Shown: positions 23,201-36,900 of the stretch, in pieces
Layout of the letters: every line of letters begins with the position of its first letter
Position numbering within the stretch: position 1 is the first letter of the stretch
From: Rotaria sordida
Lineage: Eukaryota; Rotifera; Eurotatoria; Philodinida; Philodinidae
DNA length: 64,000 nucleotides
Reading direction: 5' to 3'
Assembly (NCBI GenBank): GCA_905250125.1
Contig: CAJNOL010000610.1
Location: 1-64,000 of the forward strand
Notes under the pieces: model-generated
The model's input: the letters and a program-made list of their open reading frames with translations, nothing else
Told to the model about the DNA's origin: nothing
Databases searched by the model: none
Position numbers and translations under genes: made by a program

Positions 23201-26200
23201 AATCTGTCATTAAACTAAACAATCAGAAAGAACATGATAAAATATTATCAAAATTAAAAGTAAACTTTATTTTGAATTAATTATTAATATTAATCATCGT
23301 TAACTATATGCGAAAAATTGAAAATAAATCTTTGATTATTTATAAAAAAAAATAATAATATTAAAAACTCTGAAAAAAAAAATAAAGAAGAAGAAGTCGA
23401 TTTTCTTTCGGAAATCAACAATATCCTGTTCATTTAATCAAAATCCAATTGTAATGAAAAAAAAATTCATTTGTTATCACATTACATATTTATTTTCTAA
23501 ATACCATTATAAGAATAAGTAATAAAATTATACTTATTATAGAAAATTATTCTAATGAAAGGTCTTTGCTAAATATCTTGCTGGCCCTTTTTAGAAAAAT
23601 TGATAGATGGCATTCTGGGCTAATTCACTCTGACTGAAGATATATGCTTAACTTTGATAGAGATGACGCCAGTTAATGATACTAACAAATTAGAAAAAAA
23701 TACAAAGGGCCATGATGAAAATATGATAGAACGCCGTTATTAGCTACGCCTAATTTTGCTGTATAATTATCTTTTTAATTGATCCGGTTACACGGTGATC
23801 TTAAGGAGTGTATCAATGGATTGGCTTTAGAAATGATGGGATGAGCCATTTGCATCAGCTAGTAGACGGTCGTCAGAACCAGAAATGAACTTATGTACAT
23901 GTGTCGATACGTGCCGCCTGTAGCGTGTCCGATTGACATGGGTATTCTCATCATGTTTCGTTTTATCAACCAATTACATTGTAATGGTCGATTTTCAACA
24001 AGACATTGTTTCTTTCATTATTCTTTGTGAATTAATCAATCTATTGTTTCATTGTTTAGGCATAGATAAATATTAATAGATAAATCATGTCAAAAACATA
24101 TCAAGCCTTGCACATATATTGAAAATATTCTGCTTTTGTGATTTAGATGTCGTTCTTTTGTTGACATTTAATTTCCTCTTGTAAAGTAATATTATAAACA
24201 TTTAATTGACAAACCAAGATTTCGAAATCGAGTAAGTCTGTTCATTTTGTTAAATTAATGTTTTTAAGTAATGATTTGGCTTAGACTAAAGGATATTCTT
24301 TTTGTTAAGATTCATGTAATTCTAAGCTTTTTATAGTTTTTGATGATTTAGTTGTAATGTAGTAACGGATGATCCAGTATAAGAAACGAATCGTTTTATT
24401 TTGTACTAATAATAATTCTTGAATCTTAAATTGAAGAAAAAAATATACTTTAAAGTAAAATGAGTAGAAAAATATTTTTTATCTATTAAATTTTATATTC
24501 AATTGTAATAAATATTTTTAAGATTTTTGTGACAGTTTTAGTTAAAGCTTATTGTAAGCTTTATTAAATTATGCTATGTCATATGATTTAGCAAAATTGA
24601 ACTAATTTTGTTCGAACGAGTAAAATCTAATATTGAAGAGAACATAGAATGACTTAGATATTGTTCTTATATTAAGAATATTATTCGTATTGAGATGTAG
24701 AAATCAAGACTATATAATGAAGATAATTACTAAATCTTAAATTGATTCGAATTAGAAAGTAAATAATTTTTCAAAAGACAAAAGATTATCGATAGTAGTT
24801 GAGTTGTTTCTCATTTATAATTAGTCAGATTGAATTTCAACAATGTTGAAATATGTTTTATTTTTATATATGATCGATAATTCTTATTCGAGATGGAGTA
24901 ATAATAAAAAAAGTTATTATTTTTATTTTGAATATGTTAAACGTATTCTCTTACTGATATAAATCTAATTCTATGTGAATTTCTAGCTAAAATGATTATT
25001 ATGCTAAATATTGTAATAAAAACTATTGTTTTTGATGAAGGAACTTTTGCTAAATTCAATATTTCATTTCATTTTAATCATTTTTTAAATAGAATTTTGT
25101 TTCTTTTTTTACTTCCATTGATTTCTTGTAATTTGTTTCATTAAAGTTACAAAATATTTTAATATTATTATGTGAAGAAGCATTTAGAAGAAAAATATAT
25201 AGAAATTCTGAAAAAACAAACGAAAATGTTTAAGTGTTTAATGAATTTGACAGAAGACGTGGAAATAAATGAAGCTAGATGTTTATATATTTAAAGAATC
25301 TTAATAGTGAATAAACTGAGAAATGAGTTCATATTGAATGTTCTTTAGAGACATTTAATAAAATATTCTTTTTTAGACAAAAGTTTGTTAATGAAAATAA
25401 GTCATATCACCCAATTCTATTCTGAATAAGAATATTTTCAAAATGATTAATTTATTTACTAAATGTATTATTTTTTTTTTTTTGTTTCTAAAGTGATTAA
25501 TTTTATGTTATAGTTTAAGAAACAATCTAATAAGATGAATTTTAAAATTCTTTGTATGTTTTCATGATCACTTTTTGCTAAGTAAGATTAAGCAGAAGAT
25601 ACTTAATTTATATCCTAATGATGAAAGTAAAATAGATGATGAAGTTTAGTCTTTACCTTATTTCTGTTAACACTTAATCTTGATTGAGAAAAGTTTCAGT
25701 TTTATAAATATTTTTAATATAAGTTGAGATCATCATTAAAAACTGATGATAATATTTTCAAGTCTAAATGAATATTCTCAATGATATTCAATTAACATTG
25801 TTAGAAAAAAAATTGTTTTTATAGCATTAAATTCTCTATGGATCTTCCTTATATTGCGTTGATAGTTTTGTTTTCGAATCTCACTGTTGATATGAAAAAT
25901 TTCGATGAAATATTTAATGACTGAAAGGAAAAATATCTTTCTAGTTATTTAAGTAGGCGTTTTTTTCAAAATAGTAACAAAGATTTATTTAGAAACAAAT
26001 ATTATCATGGTATGTATCTACAGATGCTCTTGAAGATAAAAGAAAAAATGTTGATTATAGTAAAATTTGTTTGAGATTCTCGAATAGAAAAATCAAAAAG
26101 GAGAAAATAAAAGCATAAAAAGTTAAATCAAAGAATAAGTAACTTGAAATTCTATTAAGGATAATATTTCCATTGAAAAATTTTTATCAATAAATGTTCT

Positions 26201-27884
26201 TACTCAATTCGATTAAATCAAATTTATAATTAATAGATTAAATAAAAATAAAATAGTATTAAAACATTGAATAAAATATATATCTTCTTACAAGTACTTT
26301 GTTATATTTAAAAACGCTAAATTAATATAAGGTTCGGATGATTGTTTGCATGACATTTCATATAGTTTCGTTTGATAAGTTTCTATTTATTTTTGTATTG
26401 AATTAGTTGGTTAAATAACGTTTTACTTTTAACGAAAAGACGATACTAACAGAAAAACACCACTTCCCCAATATATCACTATCGATATATATAGGTGAAA
26501 GAAAAAAAAAGGAAATAATCGAGTAACTTCCTTTTCCCTGTTTAACACGAACAGCGAATTAGACAATTAGGTAAATAACAATTGTGATAGAAAATTTATT
26601 TGTTGATAAAACTGATGTATTCGATGAGACTATTTTGAGATTTAAGAACTAACATTATGATCTAATTATTTGGTCATGGAGAAGAAATTCATTGTTTTTT
26701 TTCTTTCATTTTTTAAATTTATTCTAATTACAAAATCTTTATTATTTTATTCTTGCTAATGAATAAGATTCAACATATGAAAATTAGTTTTGACAATAGA
26801 AACATTGATTTATAGTGTATTTTTTCCAAGATAATCTTATTTGATTTTTGTTGATTTTGATTTTCAATTCTTATCGTTTAGAATCAAATCAATGTCATCA
26901 AATTCAACAACTCGATTAAAACTTATCATAAACATTTATGAATAATTTGTATTTATATATATTATTGTAATTATAGACTATTGGTGTTTGTTTTCTTTTA
27001 CATATTTTTTTGATCCATCAGCTGAAACAAACTATTTGAAAGAAATAAACATTTGATGAGTAAATATAACAAGTTGAATTTAAATATAGAATAAGATTGT
27101 GTTTCGTATCAACATTATTTCATTAAAAATGATTTTATTAAATAAAATAAATCATTTATTGTTCACTCTTATTGTTATAAATGAAGACTATTTTTTCCAA
27201 TACGTAAAATTATATCAGAAAAGATACAATTAAATATTTATTCTATAAAAAATATTTGATATCAGTAAGTGTAGAAACTAATATGATTCATAAAAATTTA
27301 ATATACTCGTGTACAATAATAATAATAAATTGAACAAAGAGATTTTTATCACTTTTTAGTCTACCCACATATATATATATATGCATTAAATCAAATGTGA
27401 AGCACAGCAAGACGATATTCCATAATATATTAGCTTAGTATATCGATTTGTTTGTCTACTCACAAATACACTCATCCACTATAATCACAATCGTTGTAAT
27501 ATGTTTGGTTTGTTGTTGTAATCGTGGTTATCATTCTATCATATTTGATCCTCCACAAATGCCGAATCATGTTGTCTTATATAAAAGAATCTAATTTCTA
27601 AAAATCAAATTTTACAGTTATCATAGTCTTCGACGATGACTTTGTCGACTTATCAGGAAAAGCTATACCCCACGTAAAAAAGATATGCAAAAAAATCAGC
27701 TTTAATAATCAAAAAATCGATTATAATCATACAACTTTAATCCTAACGAAAATTTCTATAGTTCAAATAATTTTCGTCAACTGATGCCCTCTATAAAATA
27801 AAATCTGTAATGGATTTCATTTGAAATGTCAGTAAACCATCTATTTAAAACAAAAGAAAAAAAAACCCAAATGCTTAAAGAAAA
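23200..27884. other. Gene-poor AT-rich region
   Basis: About 4.7 kb with no credible coding region in either direction and no tRNA or other RNA that I can recognise. Most of it is extremely AT-rich. A less AT-rich patch at about 23770-23960 stands out. A short inverted pair (GGCCCTTT near 23583 and AAAGGGCC near 23704) may mark a small foldback element. Confidence 0.5.
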
Positions 27885-29168
27885 ATGGATGTTGAATTAA
27901 CAAATGAGTCTGAAGAATTAATTCAAACTCTTGGTAATCGTATTGAAGAAATTGAACGTACACTTTATGATGATGAAGATTTTTGTAATAAAGATATTGA
28001 TGCAACATATCAAGCTGGTTTGAATTATTTAAAAAATTTTCAAGAAAAATTTCATGAAAAATTAAATGAACTTAAAATAAAACTTGAACAAATACGTGAA
28101 GAAAATCTTCAAATATCAAAACAAAATAAAAAACAATTTGATGATGAACTTGAAATAATTAATCAATTATTTTCTTCAGGAAAACATCAAGAAGGTTTAA
28201 ATGAAAAGAATAATTATATTTAGAAAATTTTCTTTTTCTATTTTCTAGCTGTAGAAAAATTTCAAGATTATGAAAAACGTTTTGAACAACGAAAAACTCT
28301 TATTAATAATATACCGAAATTATTTATAAAAAATATTGATATTCAACAATATTTTTCATTTGATAAACCATTAAGTATTTCTCAAACTTCATCAAATGAT
28401 AAAAATCGAAATTCATTAGATCATATAAAACCATTGATGAAACCAGAACATTATACACAAAAATCTATTGAATCAGATTATACTAAATCCGAAGATGATG
28501 ATAATAATGAAAAAGACATCAATAAGTAGCACACAAAAAAAAAGTGAAATTTATCAATTATAAATTTTTAAATTTTAGATCATCGTCCGTTATTCAACCG
28601 AAACGTTTCGATACTCAACGAAGTTTATCAAATTATAATTCTATGTATAATATTATTAATATTAAAATAGAAAAACAAAAATGACAAGTAATCTTTTATT
28701 TCTAGAAACAAAGAATCCAAATCTCCTATATCACCTGCTACAGCACGTCTTATGCGATTCAGTACACGATTACCACCATCACCATCACCTAGTAGCAAGA
28801 GTCTACCAGTGACTGAACATGATACAGTTACTCCTTCATTGTTACATAGTAATAGTTTAAATTCTGGTCGAAATATTCCTAATTATACACAAGTACGACC
28901 AATACCATCTTCACCAAATATCAATTCATCATTAAATCAACGTCAAATATCAACTGTGAAAAGTAGCAAAGGAGAATTAACTCTAACTTATGGTAATAAT
29001 TTGAGAACAGAAAAAAAAATCACAGAAGTTGATGATTTATTAATAGACGAATTTAAAAACAAAGAATTGACTGGGAAAATTAAATTAAATTGTTTTTTTT
29101 GTTTTCACATATTTTGTTTCTTGAAAGATGTGAGTGTTGCTCATGTCTTCATTCCGTTGTTGTGTTAG
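27885..29168 (+). CDS. Coiled-coil protein with Ser/Pro-rich tail, function unknown
   Basis: Exons 27885-28194, 28249-28525, 28579-28644 and 28706-29168 join in frame to about 371 residues. Introns are 54-61 nt. Residues about 1-130 form a charged Glu/Lys-rich helical stretch with heptad character (ELIQTLGNRIEEIERTL, LNELKIKLEQIREENLQ). The middle is polar. The tail carries the basic, proline-rich run RLPPSPSPSSKS and many Ser/Asn. The last 35 codons are hydrophobic and Cys/Phe-rich, and look more like unspliced intron than protein, so the true 3' end may lie elsewhere. I do not recognise a family. A cytoskeletal or centrosomal coiled-coil role is possible but unsupported. Confidence 0.6.
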
Positions 29169-29396
29169 AGTCATATATTACTATTGATATACGATAATTG
29201 GAACGAACATGAGAACCAGGATTGCCATTTGGATTTTATGATGTTATGTCGCTGGATACGAAAAATTAGAAATTAATCGAAATTATTAGTATATATGCAT
29301 ATATCAATCTCAGATCAATGAACTTTAAAACAGATTTCTTTCTGAAAACAAATGCCCAAATGAGTTTATAGTTATAAGCATGTTACATATAAACAA

Positions 29397-29966
29397 CAGG
29401 GTGGTCCATAAGTCCCCCGACACTCTTGTATTGCGGATAACTTTTGACGGAAGCAAGATATAGATCTGCGGTTTTCATCATTCGAAAGAGCGATGATCAA
29501 TCTATCAATCTGTATAATATTCACCGAACTGAAAAATGTTCTTTCATAGAAACTTTTTCAACTGGCATCATTTTTTTGTGCATTTTCATAAATATCCACA
29601 ATAATCCCATCTCAAATCACCCGTTTGTCACTATAAAATTATAACTTTGCGCATTATTCCGTCGATCTTTTTTGTATGTGAACCTTCAAAAAATGCTGAT
29701 AATTTAATAACGAAAACTGAATGATGTGAGCTGCATTGGGACGCAATTTGAGACAGGAGTATTGTGGACATTTATGAAGATACACGAAAAAACAATACCA
29801 GTTGAAAAAGTTTCTAAGAAAAAGCATCTTTCAGTTCAGTGAATATTATACAGATTGATAGATTGATCATCGCTCTTTCGAATGATGAAAACCGCAGGTC
29901 TGTATCTTGCTTCCATCAAAAGTTATTCGCAATGCAAGAGTGTCGGGGGACTTATGGACCACCCTG
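29397..29966. mobile_element. Near-palindromic MITE (570 bp)
   Basis: Outer ends are CAGGGTGGTCCATAAGTCCC at 29397 and its exact reverse complement ending at 29966. Pairing continues for about 240 bp on each side with few mismatches, leaving a loop of roughly 100 bp. Internal landmarks repeat in inverse order, for example ATGATCAATCTATCAATCTG on the left and its complement near 29860. There is no open frame for a transposase. Flanking dinucleotides are AA on both sides; no clear TA duplication is visible. It lies 230 bp after the coiled-coil gene. The CAGGGTG terminus resembles mariner-type nonautonomous elements. Confidence 0.85.
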
Positions 29967-31656
29967 AATATTTCTTTTAAATAATCAAAACATAACTAGA
30001 TTCAAAAATTGTACACCTTTTTTTATTAGTTGATTATCAGAAAATTGAATTAGTATGACTTAACGTATGGCACTCTTTAAGTGTTAGACATTTTCCAAGA
30101 TTAGTTAAATATTATTTAATAGAATTTGCTGAAGACTACGGTTTTGATCGTTCTGTCCAACACGACTATCATTCTTGACGAAATACGATAAGACACTGTT
30201 GAAATTAGCTAAAAATTTTGAATTTTCTGTCAATTCTAATATCTTTTCGTTGTACATCTTTCGGAACCATAATAACATCAGATAGAGCAATCAAAACTGG
30301 GAAATTTTTGGTACCACAAATACATTACCTTTGAAGCGGAAAAGTCAAGACTTAGTACGTCCTTAATTAAATATAAGGTGTTCAATTTTGACAGAAAATT
30401 TCAATGGTAAAAATACTACCCTAGCACAAATAACCATATTTAAATCTTCAGCTTATAATATTAGATTCTGTAGTTAAGTGCGATGCATAATCTATTACCT
30501 TGTCCATAAAACAATCGTGTACAGAGATATATCAGCTGTTATATTAATCGAACTCTCTGAACTTGTACAGTAGTAAACAAACGCCTCCCATCCCTCGTAT
30601 CTCCGTTACTATACATGCTGAAAATTTGAGAATTTGTGTATACATACTCTACTAAGAATATAAGCCTGAGACACGAACTTACCTTGATTGTTTAAATGGA
30701 ACGAGAATTATGATGGATGGGAATGAATCGTGCCTATTAATCTTTTTAACGTCATAACTCTGAAAACGAAGGACTTTGTGGATCAGCTTAATCTTCATTA
30801 CTTAGTGGTGTTTGTTTCGATTATCTATCCATATTAATTTCATCGAAGTTCATCAATCTGTTCTAGAATTGTAGCATTTTTCTATGACCATTCGAATGGA
30901 GAAAAACTATCTGGTAGTCTTTAGAGAACATAACTCAGTGGTTGTAACCCTCTTCAACGAAAAGCATTTCGTCGAAAGACTCGTAAGACGCTTTACACTG
31001 TTGCGAGCTCTTTAATTCTGATATAGGCTTGTTCAGCATGAAAAGGTCAACTCATTTTGCCCTCACCCACACCTTTGGGGTGTCCTCCGTGGCCAAAAAG
31101 TACTTTCGATGAAGCATGTTTCGGCAAAGAGCACATATACCAACTCAGTAATAGTTCAGTGAATCGACTTGAAACTTGTACATAAGCATTGTCTGTAGTT
31201 GCGCGTTATTACTTACAAGTTTCATGAAAGAACTTTTCACTAAATGAAAATATCATCGTGTTAGTACAGAGACATGTAGAGATAACAACCTTCAATTAAA
31301 TTATCTAATCTTTTGACCAAAAAAAAAACGAGCGTAGACTATGTTCTATTTGGATACTAAAATATCAAGAATTAATCATGTACTTGATACTAAGTAACAA
31401 AAAATTTAATAGACTATTTTTTATCAGGCTAAAAGCTTGAAATAAAAAGATAAGCGTCCGTCATTATAATTCTCATTGTATTTAAGCCCTCAGGGTGATC
31501 TCGTACTTTTGAACTAAATTCTTAGTGTAGTATGTGCACACAAATTTTTAGACCTCCAGCATGTATAGTAGCCGACATCTGGGAGGGGGAGGGAAGAGGG
31601 GAGAGACTTTTGTCGACTATTGTACTTCATGAAATAATCCTTGAGATATATTTCAA
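29967..31656. other. Intergenic region, probably decayed repeats
   Basis: About 1.7 kb with a more balanced base composition than the surroundings, especially 30530-31130 and a G-rich run near 31580-31605. I found no intact gene. The texture suggests old repeat sequence, but I could not identify a family or its ends. Confidence 0.4.
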
Positions 31657-32541
31657 ATGCATATTGAACAAATTATTTTATCTCATATTTTAGTTGCACA
31701 TTATGAACATGAACGAAACACATCTATACTTATGACATGTAATACAGACTATATAATTCTCTGTCGAAATCGTTCTAATCAATTATTTTCATGGTATTTA
31801 AGTGCTATTGATCGTTCAAATCTTCAAGAACAACGTTTAGATTGGCATGATCATTTAATTAATTCAATAGGTTTTATTAATAAAAATCATCTATATATAT
31901 TTAGTGAACATTATTTTATAATATATTCATTGGAATCAAATTCACAAACTCATTCATTGATATTACCAAATGATAATAATAATCATAATTCTGAATTAAA
32001 TGATCAAAAATATTGTATTGGTACTATATATGATAAATATATATATTATATTTATTTAAATATTAAACATGAATGGATATTATCAATATTTGAATTTGAA
32101 ACAAAAAATCATTTATATGATTATAATTTAACAGAAAATTTTCCTAAAGTTAAACGTTTTATACATATATGTGTTAATAATAAAAATATATGTTTTCTTG
32201 TTGAAATGGATGGTTCACAATATGCTGTTGTATTTTGTTCATATAATAATCATTTAATAAAATCATTAAAAGAACAAATTTCATTATTTTATGCTGGAAA
32301 TCCATTAACAATATGTTCAATATATATAAGTTATATACAAAAATATATTTTTTTTATAAATGATCCATCAGCTAAAATAATTCATATAATAACAAATGAA
32401 AAATATTTACAATCATATTCAATAATTGCTCATGCTTTTTATTATATAAATGAAAGCCAAGAATTAATATTAACATCAAATGATGGTATATATTCAATTG
32501 ATATACATGAACAAATGAAATTTTTTTCAAAATTTCATTAA
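31657..32541 (+). CDS. Unrecognised intronless protein, possibly beta-propeller
   Basis: A 294-residue open frame without introns, with typical local AT-rich codon use. It has repeated short beta-like segments rich in Ile/Tyr/Phe (for example YIILCRNRSNQLFSWYL, HLYIFSEHYFIIYSL, KYIYYIYLN, KYIFFINDPSAKIIHI, ELILTSNDGIYSIDI). These are spaced about 40-50 residues apart, as in WD40- or NHL-like propeller blades. No WD dipeptides or catalytic motifs are seen. There is no signal peptide or membrane span. It could be a fragment of a longer protein whose 5' exons are lost or lie upstream, but I found no acceptor in compatible phase joining it to the coiled-coil gene at 27885. The fold assignment is inference. 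Confidence 0.55.
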   Translation: MHIEQIILSHILVAHYEHERNTSILMTCNTDYIILCRNRSNQLFSWYLSAIDRSNLQEQRLDWHDHLINSIGFINKNHLYIFSEHYFIIYSLESNSQTHSLILPNDNNNHNSELNDQKYCIGTIYDKYIYYIYLNIKHEWILSIFEFETKNHLYDYNLTENFPKVKRFIHICVNNKNICFLVEMDGSQYAVVFCSYNNHLIKSLKEQISLFYAGNPLTICSIYISYIQKYIFFINDPSAKIIHIITNEKYLQSYSIIAHAFYYINESQELILTSNDGIYSIDIHEQMKFFSKFH

Positions 32542-33939
32542 AATTTTTTGTCAGATGTTTTTTTTTTCTTCATATCTTGTCTCACGATCGTTTTTCTTTG
32601 TTTTCTTGTTTTTCTTTTTTTGTGTCGATGTTATCTACTCTGTGATCTGTATATACCGTAATGTTTTTTTTTAACAATATGAAATAAAATATATAGAACA
32701 GGTTAACACGTTTTTTTTCTCTTTCACGAAATGTTTATATGATATACGATCTTCTTTTTTTTCTAACTAGAATAGATAGAATAATAGATTACAGGCGAGA
32801 CCTACATGTTTGGACTCATTACTCGGTAAAGGATTAAATAAAGATTAACCATGTATCATATATGCAAAAAAACAATATATATCCATCGGAAATCAATCCT
32901 ATCTTGAATCTGATCTTAAGTTAACTATATACACCCAGAAGTAAAGATACTCATTGCACTTTCTTGAAAAGAAAAAAAATACTTTGAACTTGTAACGAAT
33001 ATCTAAATATAAGATTTCGCTTGTAATATTTTTATCATTTTGATTTAAATAAGATTATTTTATTAAGGTGTAGGAGTATACACGAACGTAAATAAATGCT
33101 ATTGAATATGAAATTACAATGAATGATCGAGAATAAACAAATAATTGTCTAAATAGACTTTAACATCATGCTCAAAATTGATATCGATGAATATTTCGTC
33201 ATATTCTCAAAATTGTTACATTTTCTCATCATGTCACTGATTATAAGTTGCGTTTTATTTATTTTAATTTGAAATTCATTTTCAAATATTCTCATATCAG
33301 ATATAAATTGGTAATAGATTGATGATAATTAAAATCAATGAGATATTATTGAAATTTATTCCAGTTTTTGGAAACAGAATTCTTGAAGATCAGCAACATT
33401 ATGTTTAACCGGTGCTGGCCTGAATCAGCAGTTAAAACTGGCAGAATTCCAAAAATTTTGTTCTAAGAGAATTCACGAACAATTTTCGGCTCCGCTGGAG
33501 AAAACATAAAAACTTTTCTTGATCGAAAGACGGTGTCACAACCCCAGCACTTCCCTCAGCCGAGTTATCTCTGTATCTCAATAAATATATAATTTTCTAT
33601 TGGAGTCAAAAAATCAGATTTTATTTTCTTACAAACCCATTATTTCTATAGAAAAAATGAATCTTTTCTTTTTTAAATCTCAAACTTTAAAGTATTTCCA
33701 ACATCAAAATAATTTACATTCTCTTTAAATAGATAAAAAATTAAATTATGTTGATGGATTGACATGGAATTGTTACTAAGCAAATGAAACATTTTTTTTT
33801 ATTTCAATTCTCATAATTAATCATTAATATCTAGTTGTAACAAATAAATGTTAAGAAAAATTGTCTAATAGAAACAAAGAACATAGACAATACATAAGAC
33901 TACATAATACACACAAATACAATATAAAGAAATATATGA
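32542..33939. other. Spacer between convergent genes
   Basis: About 1.4 kb between the stop at 32541 (+) and the CEP41 stop at 33940 (-). Poly-T runs follow the first stop. A short segment of more balanced composition at 33370-33580 contains GAATTC-bounded inverted pieces and may be repeat-derived. I see no gene. Confidence 0.45.
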
Positions 33940-36900
33940 TCATGGTTTCCATCGTTTATCTGAAACATGAGTTAAATTTGATCGCTCAGAAACATGCGAC
34001 ATACGTGAACATTGTTTTGATGATTGAGCACGTGCACGTGATAATCGTGAAGCAGTATCTTTTGGTAATAAATTTTCTTCAAGTCGTGCATTTAATTCTT
34101 CAATATCATAATTTGTAAATTGTTCACGAATATTAAATTTAATCATTGGACTTGGTAATGGTCGTGTTACAGTAGCAATTGATTGACCTATTGGTGCTTC
34201 ACTATGAAGTATATTCATTGATTGTGTACGTGTAAGTTTTCTTATTGGTGTTGATGGTACACTTGATAATGTCCATGATAATGGACATGTACCAGTTATG
34301 AGACCATGTGGAAATTTTTTCACAGCATATTTTAAACCTAGAAGAATGATTTCTTTTTTGTTGTTGTTTTGATTTTATTTCATAATAGAAGAAATTCTAA
34401 ATGTTTTCTTTTGAAATTCTTTTATTAGAATGTTCTTAAGATATTTAATTGTATCAAAAGGAGTTATGATACATTCTTTCGTATAATTATTTATACTAAA
34501 AGTAGAATGTTAAAATTATCACTCATATCTAGACAATCGACACGTTATAACCCTATGATAGTATAAATAAAAGCATTTTTATATTCAATGACTACGCTTT
34601 TTTAACTGGTGCATAGGGTACAATTTCTATAGAGCAAGTAGGCATAGCTCATTTTCTGTTACAGACGCATTGTTTTCTCATAGAAAATATTAATTTTCAG
34701 TGCTTAACAAAAAGATTGATGGGGAAAAGTGAAATTCGTAAAAAAAGACATTTTCAATGGAAAAATGCATGACAAGATCCCTTATTCTAAACTTTTGTCG
34801 GGAAATATTTTATTTTAAAAATTGCCAAACGACACATCATTCAATGCAGTTTTTTTTGGTGCAAATTCCAAATATATGTTTAGTTTTCTCTTAAAATACT
34901 TCTGAGACAAATAAATGCGAAAAATCTTTCGAAACGAAGGATTTCTTAGAAAGTCTATTTCTCAGTACAGAACCATTTGTACATCTTTACGCTAATTGAG
35001 CAGATATGTCAGATAGAGAAAAACATTCTGTGAAGCTTCTATTATGTTTAGAGTTGTACTAAATTGTGCGCGCCAACTATACTGAACAAGTCTTTTTAGA
35101 AAAGTCCTCGATTGAGAAAGCATGCATATTTTTCCCAACAGAGAAAAACTTTCATATAGAACGATAGAGCAAGAACTCTACTTTTAGTATCCGCATAATT
35201 TATTCTGTAGGTCTTTTTACTTTATTTAGAAAAAAAATACTTTCATTTAAGATAACGAAAACCTGGCCATTTTTTGACTTAGGATCTTTTCAGACCTTGA
35301 AAGAGATCGAATAATTGTTTTTGTTGCAAATCAAAAAGTTAATCAAAATATTACTTTAATTTTATTGCATCAAATGTTCTCATTGTTGTTTATTGTTTAA
35401 TGGACATAATTCTTTCTTCAATATATTTCGAAACATCCGTGATGGTAGGTTGTGAATATATATGAGTCATTCTGGTATCTATTGTACCATTTTTTTGCAA
35501 AAGTGATCGAAAAAAAAGTAAACGGCTGCACTTAAAAGTGTCATCATCTGATAGAGAATATTTCAAAGTATAAGAAAAAGTAGTTTTGCAAACTACCAGT
35601 CTTTTATTTTGTCTGATTTAGAGACTGAAAGCTTCCTAGAAACTTATTATAGGGTCTATTGTCTTATTTGAGTGAAAACTAGTGACATTCAGGAATTAAC
35701 GTGATCCTATAATCTTCAGAAGATTTTCTTTCGAGTTATGTATCCAGAAGGAGCACAAAAATGATCAGTTTGGGACAATTTCTTTTTTAGATTTTTAGTC
35801 AGACAGAAGGGTAGTACTAACTAGAGAATAGAGCATCTCATCGTATTTTTTTTAATAACTTTGTTCAGAAATGGGTTAGAGTCTTGATATTTGCAATATA
35901 AATTGTGCTTATCAATTAACATTTATGGTAAAAAACTCAGCTCTTAACTCCTTTTAGTTTGGTCAGGGGATAGGCAAAACGGGATGGGACAAATTGTGTG
36001 CCAAATGCCAATTGACACTACTAAGATATAAATTATTTAAAAACAAAAAATATTAATAAGTTTTGACTTTCACTAATCGATAGTGTTCAGATTGATGAGT
36101 CTTTTTATGGAAAAAGATTTGGCTTAAAGTCTTTGTTGGATTCACACTGTGCTTAAAAGGGGGTGGGGCACTTGTTTCCTGTTTCCGGTAAGCATTGATA
36201 GAATGTCAAATTTCTGTGAAGTGACAATAGATGGAGAGAAAATAAAATTATGAGTAGATAGAGCATTCAAAAATGATATAAGAAAATCAATCAAACATTA
36301 TTTACATTTTTTGTTTCAAGTTAAAAAAAAAGACCGAAAGAAAAGCATCCAATCTGGAACCATCATAAAAATGCACAAAAAAAGTAATTTATTTTCAGCA
36401 TTTTTGATAGACGATAAAAGATAGAAATCTGATTTTAACAGCATAAGTAGAGCATGACTGACAGATATTTTGGTATTAATTTAGAGCAATTTGACTGAAC
36501 AGGAACTGAGAAATAAACAAGGCCATTTTTGACGGTCAAACGGTACAATAGACACCAGAATGACTCATATATATATATGTAATAATATTTAAAAACGATG
36601 AGTCAGAATTCATTAAAAATGTAAGTCACGGCTGCTGTGCGTGAACAAAAAAAGATATTTTTTTCATTCTCTTTAATCTGAATAGATACTAAGTTTAAAA
36701 ATAAATATTCCAAAAAAAAATTTCTAAATTGCTCTTAGAAGTCAACTCATTGTCAATAATAGTTCATTAAAATTAAATGACAAAATATTCAAAGCATAAG
36801 TATTTATTCATATTAAACTTACCTCCAGAAAGTAAGAATATATTGTTATAACCTCGTTCTACCATAATTGTTGCTGCATGCGGCGCAATACGTTCATCTT

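Noticed and set aside
27885..32541. One TRIM-like gene joining the coiled-coil exons to the propeller-like frame
   Set aside because: A donor-like GTGAGT exists at 29130 in phase 0, but I found no acceptor before 31657 in matching phase, and an in-frame stop lies just before that ATG.
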